In this document: positions 1 to 10,169 of the stretch, piece after piece
How the letters are laid out: every line of letters starts with the position of its first letter
How positions within the stretch are numbered: position 1 is the first letter of the stretch
Source of the DNA: Bacillota bacterium
Lineage (GTDB): Bacteria > Bacillota > Clostridia > Christensenellales > SZUA-584
DNA length: 64,000 nucleotides
Direction of reading: 5' to 3'
Assembly: GCA_023410595.1 (NCBI GenBank)
Contig: JAEYPO010000036.1
Coordinates: 1-64,000 of the forward strand
Position numbers and translations under genes: made by a program
The notes under the pieces: model-generated
Told to the model about the DNA's origin: nothing
Databases searched by the model: none
Seen by the model: the letters and a program-made list of their open reading frames with translations, nothing else

Positions 1-127
1 GCATTCTTCAATTGGCTATCGCACTCCAGTACAGTTTGAGAACGAACTGAAAATGGACAAGAATGTAGTAATTGAAATGGAGGTCAAAAGTACGAGCTTT
101 TGTGTCTAGTAAATTGACATAGTTCCA
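1..127 (+). mobile_element. Right end of an IS3-family insertion sequence
   Basis: The first 109 bases encode the C-terminal tail of an IS3-type transposase. After its stop, a short run ending in TTGACATAGTTCCA (about 114-127) looks like the right terminal inverted repeat, because its reverse complement TGGAACTATGTCAA resembles IS3-family tips. The RHS reading frame is open immediately to the right (from 123) with no start codon, so the element sits inside that gene. The exact tip and the target duplication cannot be fixed because the left end lies outside the window. Confidence 0.75.
2..109 (+). CDS. IS3-family transposase OrfB, C-terminal fragment (cut by window edge)
   Basis: Reading from base 2 gives HSSIGYRTPVQFE followed by about 20 residues and a TAG stop at 107-109. 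The H-S-x-I-G-Y-x-T-P-V-x-F-E pattern is the hallmark end of the DDE integrase core of IS3-family OrfB transposases, just after the catalytic glutamate helix. Only the last 35 residues are visible. It would form part of the fused OrfAB transposase that moves the element. Confidence 0.8.
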   Translation, partial: HSSIGYRTPVQFENELKMDKNVVIEMEVKSTSFCV

Positions 128-419
128 TATTCAAGATCAAACCGAGAGTAAATTAGATGAACAACAAGATAAGAAATATAAGGAACAGGCAGAAAAAGAA
201 AATAAGCCTGTTCAGGTTAATGAATTATGTGATGAGTATACTACAGTTTTTCAAAATCCAGATGGTACAAAAACAGCCTATGTTTTTGAAACTAAAGTAA
301 GATTTAAAGACGGGAATGGAAAATTAGTTGATATAGATAATCAGTTAGTTGAAGCGAGCACTGATAAAAAGCTAGAAGGCTATGCGTATGAAAACAAGAC
401 GAGTTTTGTTGATGTATGC
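128..419 (+). other. Severed N-terminal coding remainder of the RHS gene
   Basis: The frame of the RHS protein is open back to a stop at 120-122 that lies in the IS tip. It reads as plausible protein (for example TAYVFETKVRFKDGNGKLVDIDN, here shortened: VRFKDGNGKLVDIDN), typical of the N-terminal region of secreted wall-associated RHS proteins. No ATG, GTG or TTG occurs in this stretch, so the natural start and any signal peptide were removed upstream by the insertion. Confidence 0.7.
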
Positions 420-3400
420 TTGCCTGATAATATGATCAGCGATACACCGGTAGTAATTGAATATGATAAATATAAAATTGGAATTATCCCTGTCATTGAT
501 GACGATTTGAAAAAGAATATAGATAAAAACTTAGAAAAAATGAAAGATGAAGGTTCGAATGCAACAATTCTTGAGCCGAAAACCGAAACAGTTGAAGGCT
601 CGGGTATGGAACCAGAATTAGTATCAAATGAAGAAGATACTGAAAAAGAGAACATTACTCAATCGTTCCCTGAATATTCAGGACAAGTATTAACAGAGAT
701 AGTTGATAACATTGACAATAAAATTGATTTCAAGAACGAGATAGAGAAAAATAAAGCAATAGAAAATAAAACTGCTGCTGAAATTAATAGTTCTATAAAG
801 TACAAGAGCGGTATTAATGATAAGATTGACATTCAATATACTCCACTCAACAACGGTATAAAAGAATGCATTATTCTCAATCAATATACTGGTATAAATT
901 CCTTTCAGTTCAAACTAAGCGTTCAGAACCTCATTCCGGTTCTAAGAGACGAGAATTATATAATCCTAATGGATGGGGAAAAAGAAGTTGGAATAATACC
1001 GGCTGCATATATGTATGATTCTTACAAAGGCAATGAAGATGAAGACGAAAAACACAATAGCGAAAAAGTAACATATTCATTGGAAAGCACTGTGAATGAA
1101 GGAGAGTATATATTAACATTAACAGCAGACAAGACATTTTTACAGGATAAGTCTACTGTTTATCCTGTAACGATAGATCCAACAGCACAGATAATGGATG
1201 ATAGCAATGAAATTGATGATAGTTGGATAACAAGCAGATATGCCAATAACAGATACGGCACGGACAATGAACTAAAAGTTGGCTTGGGTGACGATTTATA
1301 TACATCCAGAGCATATGTAAAAATGAATTACCTTCCGGGAATTAATAGCGGTCTTATCACTTCAGCATATTACACAGCTTATCAAAATTATAGTTCTTCA
1401 GCCTCAGTCAGTTATGATATACATTATGTAACCAGCGCCTGGAGTGAACCTGATATAAATTGGAACAACCAAGCGGCTTTTGACCCCAATATTTGGTCAA
1501 CACAAATAATAAGCAATATTGGTACTTACTCATGGGATGTGACCAATCTGGTATCTGCTTGGTACAGGGGTGCGGCTAACTACGGTATGATAATAAAATA
1601 CCGTAATGACACTAGCGGGACACACAGGTATAAAAGATTTATATCCTCTGAAGGAGGAAGTTCTAAGGCATATTTTACGATAAATTACTCTGATCCTCCG
1701 ACATTGGGCAGTTGCTGGGCAAGTCCTTGTGGTACAAACTCTTCACAAGGGTATGTAAATATGTACTGGAACGCTGTTCCGGGAGCAGCCGGCTATAAAG
1801 TTAATATTTTTAATGGTATCAGTTGGGATCCTTTTGACGTAGGTAATACAACTAGCTGGACGTCGTATGGAAAAGGTATTTGGCCTACGCAAGCTGAAAT
1901 TGATAGTGGAAGATGGTGGCTGCATCATGATAATGCAGGGCAAAATCTTGCGAACGATCCTCGTCCTGCATATATAAAGTCCGGTGGAGGGCGTTCGGAT
2001 GTAACCTGGTATGATATTAGGATTACTGCCTACAATAGTCACGGTCAAGAAACAGGCCCTGCCATATATTGCGTGAATCTCCCAGATACTACCACCCCGC
2101 CGCAACCTGTAAGTTTATGGTGTGATACTCCGAATTTTTCAGGCCCGACAGGAAGTATTACTGTTCATTGGTCTGGTGTTAGTGATTTGCCTGGTAATAT
2201 AGGATCGGGTATTCAAAAGTATAGGCTAGCTATACAGAAGAATGGACAATGGATAGAGGAAAGGGACGTATATGACACACAATATACTTATACTGGCTTA
2301 GATGATAATTCTACTTATCAATTTGCAATCCATGCAATTGATAATTCGGGTAATTATTGCAGCTGGAAATATTCAAGCACTATTTCGGTTGGTGATTATA
2401 CCGGACCATCAGCACCTTCGAGTTTTACGATTAGCACGTCGGACTGGACAAATTCAACCAGCCCCACGATTACATGGAGCGAAATAAAGGATGAAGGAGG
2501 TAGTTTAAACAAGGTACAGTACAGAGTTGCTGATATGAGTGGCAATACTATAACGGGACTGGATTGGAGGGATATCGACAGGAATGGCATAGCTGGATAT
2601 CCCGCGTCGGGGTCATATGTTATAAACAATACTCAGCACTCAGAGCCTGTTTTTCAAAACCTACCAGATGGGCAGTATAAAATCTACATAAGGGGTGTAG
2701 ATACACCTAGAAATAATACTGGGGCTGATACAAGTTATGTCGTCTATAAAAAGGATAAAACAGCTCCTGAAATAGTAAGCTTTTCGCTTAATGATAACGA
2801 TACGATTACTGGTACTGTAAATATTACTGCTACTATTACTAACAGTGATGGACAAAGTAATTTTAAAGACTGGAAACTTGAATACGGATTTGGTACAAAT
2901 CCTTCTGTATATAAAGAATTAGCTTCAGGTGGGACTCTGGTTAACGAACAGGTTATCTGTGCCTGGGATACAACATGGCTGGCGGAAAACAAACCATATA
3001 CGCTTCGATTAAGGGTACGGGATGTTTTACTTAATGAAACAAACCATGTGGTACATCTGCTAAAATCGGCGGATAGCCAGAGTGTAGCGTCCGGGTTGCA
3101 GATTGATACTCCCAGCACTTATGATATCACTTCTCAGGATGTTGATGTGACGTATCAAAGGGCGAATAATGGCGGATATACTGGACTAATCGGGAAACTA
3201 TTCGTCAACAATGGACTAAAGGATACCGAAGGCTCAGCGGGTGAAGGTCTTTCATTCAGTGCGGATGAGAAATACTATGACGTCGTTTCTGAAAAATGGA
3301 AATTCAAGTATCCTGAAGGAACAACACAGTTCTTCTATGTTCAGGCGAAGGATTCGGAAAACAATGAGCTATATAGTATTAACACTTATGAAACTATTGA

Positions 3401-6400
3401 TATAGATGATACTTTTGAAGATGCAAAATATATTGAGAACCTTTCTAATACACAGTGTGTCAACGGCGTAATGAAACTTACCGACAATAGCGTTGAAGGG
3501 ACTTTTGAAAGTGTAGCTAAAACATTTGCGGGTGATATCAGTTATTTGGATCTGATTGTAAATGAAACGAAACCTACGGGTACAAGTGTAGCTTATAAAG
3601 TATCAATAAACGGGGGAACGTGGCAGGACGTCGACCCTGTGTCAATAGACGGGGGCATAACAAAGAATTATGCTAATAGAAAGCATTTCAATGCAATGGG
3701 AAACAGCATAAAACTCATGGCAATATTGACGCCCTCAGCGTTCTTATCACCTGAAATAAATATGTGGAAAATGGAGGCGCGTTATACCATATATGCAGAT
3801 TTCCCTATTGTGTCTAACACTTTTGGAGAGGATTCAAGAGGATTTACGGAGTTAGATAATACCACGCATGACGAAACAAATGGGTTAATAAAGATTAAAA
3901 ATCTCACTTCGGGAACCGCTACAACTGGGACAATAGAGAGTACACCAAGATATGCAGCAGGTGATGTATTAAAAGCCGTGTTAGAGGTAGACGAAACTAA
4001 ACCGGCCGGTACAGATATTGAATATATGATATCTGCTAACGGCGGAGTTAATTGGAAGGAGATCTCTCCGGGAAACCCGCTTGAGCCCAACGACTGGATT
4101 AGTATCGAGGTTACGGGAGAAGAAGTGATATTAAAAGCAACGCTTATATCAAATGACGGTAACAACACACCTTTGCTCAATGAATGGAAGCTTAGCGTTC
4201 AACAAAAGGTTTTTGGGAACCCATATCAGGTAAAGCTTATTGATGAACCGGACAACCTGTCATCATTAGTTGACGCGAATTATATGACGCTGTTGAGATG
4301 GGCGCCGGCTACTTCAGAAGGAACTTCAGAAGGAATTGTATATAACGTTTACAGGAGCACAGAGCCATACTTTATACCTTCTGAAGCAACACTTGCGGCA
4401 GAAGGATTAACTGAAAACTACTGGAGCGATTATAACCTAAACTACGGGACCGAGTTCTTTTATAAAGTAACGGCATTAAAAGAGTTTAACGGGCTTATGA
4501 GGGAGAGTATACCGTCTCTTGAAGTATCCGCGACTGTAGTAGAGCAAAACGAGACAGAAAAAAAGCTTGGCCTTCAGAACTACTGGAGTTTTTCAGGGTT
4601 TAGCACCGGAAGCGGAACCGGATATGTAAACGTCGCCAATGGTAATCTCGTTTATAGTACAACAGATGAAGTGTTGCCCGGTCCTTTCTTCGCCATTGTT
4701 ATGAGAAGGACGTTTAACAGTATGGCGGATACAAAAACTCCTCTGGGCTATGGGTGGGATTTCTCATTCAATACGTGCCTTATGAAGGAATATGACAATG
4801 GCGTTGAAACAGCCATGATCTTAAAAGACGGTGACGGCAGCTTTCACAGGTTTGAGAGGCTTGGTACAGACGAATACTCAAGCGCTAAAGGTACATTTAT
4901 GAAGTTAATACACGAAGGCTCTGAATACTTGATTACTAGGAAGGATAATGTTACATATCACTTTGACGATAAGAGCCTGAAGCTTAATAAATTCACCGAA
5001 CCGCATCTTATATATGACGAAGAGACAGAAGACTATCAAAATATAGCGCTGAGCTTTAAATATGACGATAGAGGGAATATTGAAGAGGTCACGAATGAAG
5101 CTGGTGAGAAGCTGAAATTTACATATAAAGTGCAGAATGCTGTAGAAACCGATCCTGATTATACATACATAAACGAAAACGTCGATATGATCGAAAGCAT
5201 AGAATGGACGGAAGATACGAATACAAACGCGGTGAGCCGTACGTTCTATTATGTATATGACAATGACCGATTAACGCGTATGTATACCACGGTAGAAGAT
5301 GAAGTTACCTATGAAGAAGTATTTACATATGATAATGATCACAAACTAATAGAAATAAGCGACCCGATGGATAAGGAAACGGATATTACATATGACGGTT
5401 CAGGCAGGATATCCAGGGTAACAAGTCCCGTTAACGAATACTACGACTTTTCATACGGAACGTCTGCGCTGGTAGGCTGCACGGGTAAAACGACAATAAC
5501 AAACGACCGTGGCGTTCAATGTTCATATGAATATAATTCAAACGGTTTGGTCAAAAAGAAGACCGATCCTTTGGAGTATTGGATTGAATATGAGCATAAC
5601 AGCGATTACCTTGTGACGAGTGTAAAATATCAGAATACGATCGGCGGGGCTACCAAATACATTAAAACTGTTTATTCGTATAATGATGCGGGGAATATAA
5701 CTGGTATTTTGCCGCAAACAAGTACGGATGATATAACATACACTTCACTTGGTGCGGAAACGCAATACGAATATTATGAGCCGGTCGAAGCAATTACCGA
5801 TAACTATATTAACAAGCCGTGGAAAGTTAAGCAGGCAAAGGATGATAACACATGGGCTATAACTACATATGAGTATAACGCATATGGCGATATAAAAAAA
5901 GTAATAGACCCCGTTGGTAAGACCGTAATAAACATCTATAGTTCATTATCAGAACCCATCAACGGCACTACAGGATATCTAGCAAGCTCTCAAGATAACT
6001 TTGGGAAAGAAACGAGATATGAGTACGACCCAAAAGGCCGGGTAGTTAACATAAAGGAATATGATAAAAACGATACGTATATACGTACCGTATCAAGTTA
6101 TACTTACGACCATTATGGAAGGCCAAATACCGTTACGGACGCCATGGAATATATAACCGATTTGAATTATGATATTATTGGCAGAAAAACATCGGCTACA
6201 TATGCCGACGGCAGTTCTGAGACATGGCAGTACGATTTAAACGGCAACCTTACGCAGGCAACGAACCGGCGTGGTTTTGATACAGATTACGAATACGACA
6301 ATATAGGAAGGCTTACGGTCACGACCTACGCTGATGGCAGCACAAGCAGCGTCGATTACAACGGTCATTGGGATGCGGACGAGGATGGCTATGCTGAATG

Positions 6401-9209
6401 CGATAAAGTGGTAAAGACGGACGGTGAGGAAAGAACGAGTACGGAATATTACGATAAAGCAGGCAGACTTGTAAAATCTGAAGCGAACGGCACATATATG
6501 ACCTATGAGTACGATATGGCCGGTAATATGATAAAGGCGACGGATGCTGAAGGCAGGGAAGCGGAGGCGGAATACGACGCGCTGGGCAGAAAGATAAGGA
6601 CTATTACAGGTGGTATAGGGGAAACTATAGTTGAAGAATACACTTACGACTACCTCGGGAATCTACTTACAACCACAGACGGAGACGAGAACGTAACAAC
6701 AAATACATACGATGACATCTCGAGGCTTGCCAGCGTCACACAGGTAATAAACAGCCGTAATATAACAACATCTTACACATACGATATTGAAGAGGATGGA
6801 TTTATCAAGAACCGCGTGACCACCCCTGTTAACGAGATAGTAGACGAAGTAAAAGAGACGTGGTTCGACGAACTTGGCCGTAAGGTGAAGGACTTTAACC
6901 GTGGGGATACAAGCGACGACGACAATGCAGCAGGAGAGTATATAGAGGCAAATTATACATACAACCTTAATTTCCAGCCACACATAGTCACCCGTAACGA
7001 TGGTACGAAAGAAAAATATACATATAACGTGCTTGGACAGACCACGAGGATAGATTACTACCTCGCCGCAGAGAACACGGATGACGACAGTAGTAATTAC
7101 ATCTATTACGAATATGACGATAACGGCAACATAACGAAAGAGAGTGCATATCACGGCCTGTCTGACGAGACGAACACGTATGCTTACGACGTCATGGACA
7201 GGGTAGTGCAGATGACGCAGGGCAAACTGAATGAAAACGATTTGCCAGATGAAACTCAGGGAGGCATTTCAATAAACTACGATTATGACGACGCGGGCAA
7301 TCTTTTGAGCTTGGGATATACCAAAGAAAACACAACGCGCAGCCTCTCATACGTCTATGATACGTACGGCAGAGTGGATCAGGTTAAACTGGACGGCGAT
7401 AAAGTGCGGCAATACAACTACCGGTCAAGCGGCTATGTCGATTGGATAAAGGATTACAGGCAATTCGACACGGACGGGACAACTTTTATAAAACGTTCAT
7501 ACGCATACAACACCGCGGGGCTGATGACCGGCATGACGTATACGGACTACTTAAACGAGCAGGATACCGGCACAAAGAAGGAAGAGTATATGTTCGGCTA
7601 TAATGGCAGAGGATTCCTTACAAGCGAAACGGCATACACGAACTATGAAGAAGCCGTAACTATAAACAAAACTTATGCGTACGATGCCATAGGACGGCTG
7701 ACGCAGGCGGTGATAGGAAGTAAAACGACCGATTATACTTACGACGACGCTGGCAACCGGATGACACAGGACGATGGTACTGACGAATATTTTTACAGCT
7801 ACGACCAGTTTAACCAGCTTATGCAGGTTGCAAAGAACAATACAAATACGCTCTATGAGACGTACCAGTACGACGGACGTGGCAACCAGCTATACAAGTA
7901 TTCCGACTATACCGGGTCGACTCCCGGGAAAGTGGAGAAAGACACATTCAACCTTAACGATACGCTTATAAAAATTGAGAGCGGCGCGGACCTTAACAAC
8001 TTAAGCATTATAAACACCAACGCCTATAATGCCAGCGGGCAGCGCGTGAGAAAGGTTGAAAATGGGCTAACAACATTGTATTATTATTCCGGAAGCTCCA
8101 TACTGTTTACAACAAACCAAAACTTTACGTTAGGAACGGAGAACATACTTGACCCAGGCGGCAGCATTATAGCCAGCAAGAGATTCGACGGGAATTACGC
8201 CAACATGTTCTTCTTCTACAACTGCGATTACAGGGGAAGCACCACCGCGATAATAAAGCCGGACGGTTCGACGGTTAAAGAATACAAATACGATGTGTTC
8301 GGAAACTTAAGTGAAACTGGTGTATCAGGATTTAAAAATGAGGTTAAATTTACAGGAAGCGTACACGATACAGCTTCCGGCCTGCAGTACATGAACGCGA
8401 GGTATTACGATTCCACGAATGGCCGCTTCTTAAGCCAAGACACATATAGCGGAAATTCGTATGAGCCTTGGTCGCAGCATTTATACATTTACTGCGGGAA
8501 TAACCCGACGAACTTTGTTGATCCGACGGGACACAGAAGGATTGATGATGGGAAAAGCACTGGGGGGCTGACCTTATTTCAAAAAATCGCAATAAAGGTT
8601 GGAGTAACACTAACGAATCAAGGGAAAAGCGTACCTAACATTTTTACTATACAAAAAAAGGCTGAGTATAAGAGTGAAAGTATGAGAAAAGCTTTAACAG
8701 GATTAGCAGATATATATAAAAATGATGGTGATAGCTACAATGAAACTGCTATGCGTGATATGGCTGAAGATTTATCATCCTACTACCGTGCACCTAATGG
8801 AGCAGCTTTTGCTACTTATGAGAGAATGTCAAACCCATATATTGAGGTTGAGTATTTAGAAGAAGGGGATTTACTTAAAAATGGAGGGCAAGGAACATTC
8901 GGTCAGGAGGTATTGCTTAATCTTATATCAATATTACCAGTTGGTGGTAGTAACACTTTGACTGGGTTAAACGTTTTAGGGGATATTGGAGCTTTCGGTC
9001 CTGATTGGAATCCTGGAGTAATTCTTAAGCCGGGAGATGTAAACATATACGTTGGCAGAAGAGGAGATGAGCCAAAAGATCCCTCTCTCGTACATTTTGA
9101 AAATCTTGCGCTCTATGGTACAGAATACTTTTTTAGAGGATATGACCTATTATATTCTGAGAATCGTAGGACAAACGAAGTAATATATGGCGAGGCATAT
9201 TTTAAATAG
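420..9209 (+). CDS. Giant RHS/YD-repeat polymorphic toxin-like protein, 5'-truncated by an IS
   Basis: About 2,930 residues from a TTG at 420; the coding frame really extends left to 123 and has lost its start. Visible order: an N-terminal region ending in YPVTIDPT (about residue 250); a DNRLRE-like beta domain (about 265-424, SRYANNRYGTDNELKVG); several fibronectin-III-like and beta-rich segments; an RHS entry module near 1403 (VNVANGNLVYSTTDEVLPG); many YD repeats (YDxxGN/GRL); and the RHS-associated core at about 2624-2704 ending FVDPTGH. The last 225 residues are a variable tip not recognised as a known toxin. In this family the repeats build a shell that encloses and releases the tip. 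With the signal peptide gone, secretion is doubtful. DNA after about 8540 becomes AT-rich, as expected for an exchanged tip. Confidence 0.85.
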   Translation: MPDNMISDTPVVIEYDKYKIGIIPVIDDDLKKNIDKNLEKMKDEGSNATILEPKTETVEGSGMEPELVSNEEDTEKENITQSFPEYSGQVLTEIVDNIDNKIDFKNEIEKNKAIENKTAAEINSSIKYKSGINDKIDIQYTPLNNGIKECIILNQYTGINSFQFKLSVQNLIPVLRDENYIILMDGEKEVGIIPAAYMYDSYKGNEDEDEKHNSEKVTYSLESTVNEGEYILTLTADKTFLQDKSTVYPVTIDPTAQIMDDSNEIDDSWITSRYANNRYGTDNELKVGLGDDLYTSRAYVKMNYLPGINSGLITSAYYTAYQNYSSSASVSYDIHYVTSAWSEPDINWNNQAAFDPNIWSTQIISNIGTYSWDVTNLVSAWYRGAANYGMIIKYRNDTSGTHRYKRFISSEGGSSKAYFTINYSDPPTLGSCWASPCGTNSSQGYVNMYWNAVPGAAGYKVNIFNGISWDPFDVGNTTSWTSYGKGIWPTQAEIDSGRWWLHHDNAGQNLANDPRPAYIKSGGGRSDVTWYDIRITAYNSHGQETGPAIYCVNLPDTTTPPQPVSLWCDTPNFSGPTGSITVHWSGVSDLPGNIGSGIQKYRLAIQKNGQWIEERDVYDTQYTYTGLDDNSTYQFAIHAIDNSGNYCSWKYSSTISVGDYTGPSAPSSFTISTSDWTNSTSPTITWSEIKDEGGSLNKVQYRVADMSGNTITGLDWRDIDRNGIAGYPASGSYVINNTQHSEPVFQNLPDGQYKIYIRGVDTPRNNTGADTSYVVYKKDKTAPEIVSFSLNDNDTITGTVNITATITNSDGQSNFKDWKLEYGFGTNPSVYKELASGGTLVNEQVICAWDTTWLAENKPYTLRLRVRDVLLNETNHVVHLLKSADSQSVASGLQIDTPSTYDITSQDVDVTYQRANNGGYTGLIGKLFVNNGLKDTEGSAGEGLSFSADEKYYDVVSEKWKFKYPEGTTQFFYVQAKDSENNELYSINTYETIDIDDTFEDAKYIENLSNTQCVNGVMKLTDNSVEGTFESVAKTFAGDISYLDLIVNETKPTGTSVAYKVSINGGTWQDVDPVSIDGGITKNYANRKHFNAMGNSIKLMAILTPSAFLSPEINMWKMEARYTIYADFPIVSNTFGEDSRGFTELDNTTHDETNGLIKIKNLTSGTATTGTIESTPRYAAGDVLKAVLEVDETKPAGTDIEYMISANGGVNWKEISPGNPLEPNDWISIEVTGEEVILKATLISNDGNNTPLLNEWKLSVQQKVFGNPYQVKLIDEPDNLSSLVDANYMTLLRWAPATSEGTSEGIVYNVYRSTEPYFIPSEATLAAEGLTENYWSDYNLNYGTEFFYKVTALKEFNGLMRESIPSLEVSATVVEQNETEKKLGLQNYWSFSGFSTGSGTGYVNVANGNLVYSTTDEVLPGPFFAIVMRRTFNSMADTKTPLGYGWDFSFNTCLMKEYDNGVETAMILKDGDGSFHRFERLGTDEYSSAKGTFMKLIHEGSEYLITRKDNVTYHFDDKSLKLNKFTEPHLIYDEETEDYQNIALSFKYDDRGNIEEVTNEAGEKLKFTYKVQNAVETDPDYTYINENVDMIESIEWTEDTNTNAVSRTFYYVYDNDRLTRMYTTVEDEVTYEEVFTYDNDHKLIEISDPMDKETDITYDGSGRISRVTSPVNEYYDFSYGTSALVGCTGKTTITNDRGVQCSYEYNSNGLVKKKTDPLEYWIEYEHNSDYLVTSVKYQNTIGGATKYIKTVYSYNDAGNITGILPQTSTDDITYTSLGAETQYEYYEPVEAITDNYINKPWKVKQAKDDNTWAITTYEYNAYGDIKKVIDPVGKTVINIYSSLSEPINGTTGYLASSQDNFGKETRYEYDPKGRVVNIKEYDKNDTYIRTVSSYTYDHYGRPNTVTDAMEYITDLNYDIIGRKTSATYADGSSETWQYDLNGNLTQATNRRGFDTDYEYDNIGRLTVTTYADGSTSSVDYNGHWDADEDGYAECDKVVKTDGEERTSTEYYDKAGRLVKSEANGTYMTYEYDMAGNMIKATDAEGREAEAEYDALGRKIRTITGGIGETIVEEYTYDYLGNLLTTTDGDENVTTNTYDDISRLASVTQVINSRNITTSYTYDIEEDGFIKNRVTTPVNEIVDEVKETWFDELGRKVKDFNRGDTSDDDNAAGEYIEANYTYNLNFQPHIVTRNDGTKEKYTYNVLGQTTRIDYYLAAENTDDDSSNYIYYEYDDNGNITKESAYHGLSDETNTYAYDVMDRVVQMTQGKLNENDLPDETQGGISINYDYDDAGNLLSLGYTKENTTRSLSYVYDTYGRVDQVKLDGDKVRQYNYRSSGYVDWIKDYRQFDTDGTTFIKRSYAYNTAGLMTGMTYTDYLNEQDTGTKKEEYMFGYNGRGFLTSETAYTNYEEAVTINKTYAYDAIGRLTQAVIGSKTTDYTYDDAGNRMTQDDGTDEYFYSYDQFNQLMQVAKNNTNTLYETYQYDGRGNQLYKYSDYTGSTPGKVEKDTFNLNDTLIKIESGADLNNLSIINTNAYNASGQRVRKVENGLTTLYYYSGSSILFTTNQNFTLGTENILDPGGSIIASKRFDGNYANMFFFYNCDYRGSTTAIIKPDGSTVKEYKYDVFGNLSETGVSGFKNEVKFTGSVHDTASGLQYMNARYYDSTNGRFLSQDTYSGNSYEPWSQHLYIYCGNNPTNFVDPTGHRRIDDGKSTGGLTLFQKIAIKVGVTLTNQGKSVPNIFTIQKKAEYKSESMRKALTGLADIYKNDGDSYNETAMRDMAEDLSSYYRAPNGAAFATYERMSNPYIEVEYLEEGDLLKNGGQGTFGQEVLLNLISILPVGGSNTLTGLNVLGDIGAFGPDWNPGVILKPGDVNIYVGRRGDEPKDPSLVHFENLALYGTEYFFRGYDLLYSENRRTNEVIYGEAYFK

Positions 9210-9221
9210 AAGAGGTACAAT

Positions 9222-9845
9222 ATGGAGTTTTTTAAAAAACTATTAATTATCGTTTTATTAATTGTAATATCTACAACTATTGGCTGCTCATATAACATGC
9301 AGCATATTGTTCGGTATGATATAAACAAGACAGAACTTGACTTTTTATATTCCGATATGCCGGAAAGAGATTTATTCGATGTTTTTGGTCTCCCTCATAT
9401 TACAAGAAATAGGGGGGTGGTAAAAAATTATTATTATTATATTGAAGATATAGTCTTGCATATCACTATTAACACAAGCAGTAATGGTTGTTGGGCAGAA
9501 ATTTCTACAAAAGAGAAAATAGAAGAAATTGATCTACCAAATAATAGTGAATTAGACATTGATCATAATAAATATTTACTTCCTATAAATGATAATATAA
9601 GCGAGAGTTCGTTACATTTTATTAATAGCAATACAGATTCAAGTTTAATACAAAACGAAATTGGGGCACCTTATGAAATTAGAGAATATTCTCTGCCCGA
9701 TGGCTTGGTTGTTAATTCTTTTGTATATAAACTAAACAATGGAAGTATTCTGCGTATTATCTATTTCCCTACATCAATTGTTTGTAGAGCTTGGATAGAA
9801 GACACAGAGGGAAAAGAAATTAAGGTTATTGTTGAACTACAATAG
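9222..9845 (+). CDS. Lipoprotein, possible immunity partner of the RHS tip
   Basis: 207 residues, 12 bases after the RHS stop, with AGAAGAGGT before ATG 9222. The N-terminus is a lipoprotein signal (KKLLIIVLLIVISTTIGC, lipobox Cys at residue 22). Two similar beta-rich segments follow, each with an (L/I)-x-x-x-x-G-x-P pattern (LFDVFGLPH and IQNEIGAPYEIRE), recalling the SmpA/BamE-like two-layer fold, though this is weak. Its AT-rich composition matches the RHS tip. Position directly behind a polymorphic toxin suggests a membrane-held immunity protein, but no family match is claimed. Confidence 0.6.
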   Translation: MEFFKKLLIIVLLIVISTTIGCSYNMQHIVRYDINKTELDFLYSDMPERDLFDVFGLPHITRNRGVVKNYYYYIEDIVLHITINTSSNGCWAEISTKEKIEEIDLPNNSELDIDHNKYLLPINDNISESSLHFINSNTDSSLIQNEIGAPYEIREYSLPDGLVVNSFVYKLNNGSILRIIYFPTSIVCRAWIEDTEGKEIKVIVELQ

Positions 9846-9851
9846 TAGTGG

Positions 9852-9950
9852 TGACCTGAACCCCAAAAACTTCGTCAATAGGAATGTTAGTCACGATATG
9901 ATTTGGACAATTCCTAACATTCCGAATATGCGAAAACTGGGGGCAGGTCA
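9852..9950. repeat. MITE-like 99-bp inverted-repeat element
   Basis: It begins TGACCTGAACCCC and ends GGGGGCAGGTCA, imperfect terminal inverted repeats of the kind seen on IS3-family tips. A second perfect inverted repeat lies inside (GGAATGTTAG at 9881-9890 and CTAACATTCC at 9914-9923). It has no coding capacity. It looks like a non-autonomous remnant or a MITE. Confidence 0.55.
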
Positions 9951-10008
9951 TTGCTTTTACATCCTCACCACCCTATGTTTAGTTTAATCTCTCTGCGCAT
10001 TAAGCATT

Positions 10009-10032
10009 TTAGTGTGCCAATTAGTGTGCCAA
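10009..10032 (+). repeat. Tandem 12-bp repeats, probable integrase arm sites
   Basis: TTAGTGTGCCAA occurs twice with no spacing (10009-10020 and 10021-10032). Short direct repeats of this kind about 100 bp from a tRNA core sequence are typical arm-type binding sites of tyrosine integrases of phages and integrative elements. The integrase itself is not in the window. Confidence 0.65.
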
Positions 10033-10113
10033 CGGGTATGCAGGAGGCGTATAAGACGGCCCAAATGCCTCTCAGGAAGCCAGTATCTATGCGCCTTAAG
10101 TTCCCCTCTCCAA

Positions 10114-10160
10114 GAATGGGGTTCAAGAGGCCGGAGGTTCAAATCCTCTCACCCAGACCA
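10114..10160 (+). other. 3' half of tRNA-Pro(GGG): displaced attachment site
   Basis: From 10114 the sequence fits the 3' half of a tRNA: anticodon loop ATGGGGT (anticodon GGG at 10118-10120), 3' anticodon strand TCAAG, five-base variable loop AGGCC, T arm GGAGG-TTCAAAT-CCTCT, acceptor strand CACCCAG, discriminator A and encoded CCA. The 5' half is absent: the bases to the left do not pair as an anticodon stem or D arm. A terminator follows. This is the pattern left when an element integrates into a tRNA gene and pushes the original 3' end to its far side, so the element lies to the left. Confidence 0.75.
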
Positions 10161-10169
10161 AACCATAAT

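Noticed and set aside
6663..7154. Minus-strand gene inside the RHS repeats.
   Set aside because: A shadow of the repetitive YD coding sequence, Cys/Val-rich with no ribosome site.
10114..10160. A complete functional tRNA-Pro gene.
   Set aside because: The acceptor 5' strand, D arm and 5' anticodon strand are absent; only the 3' half is present.
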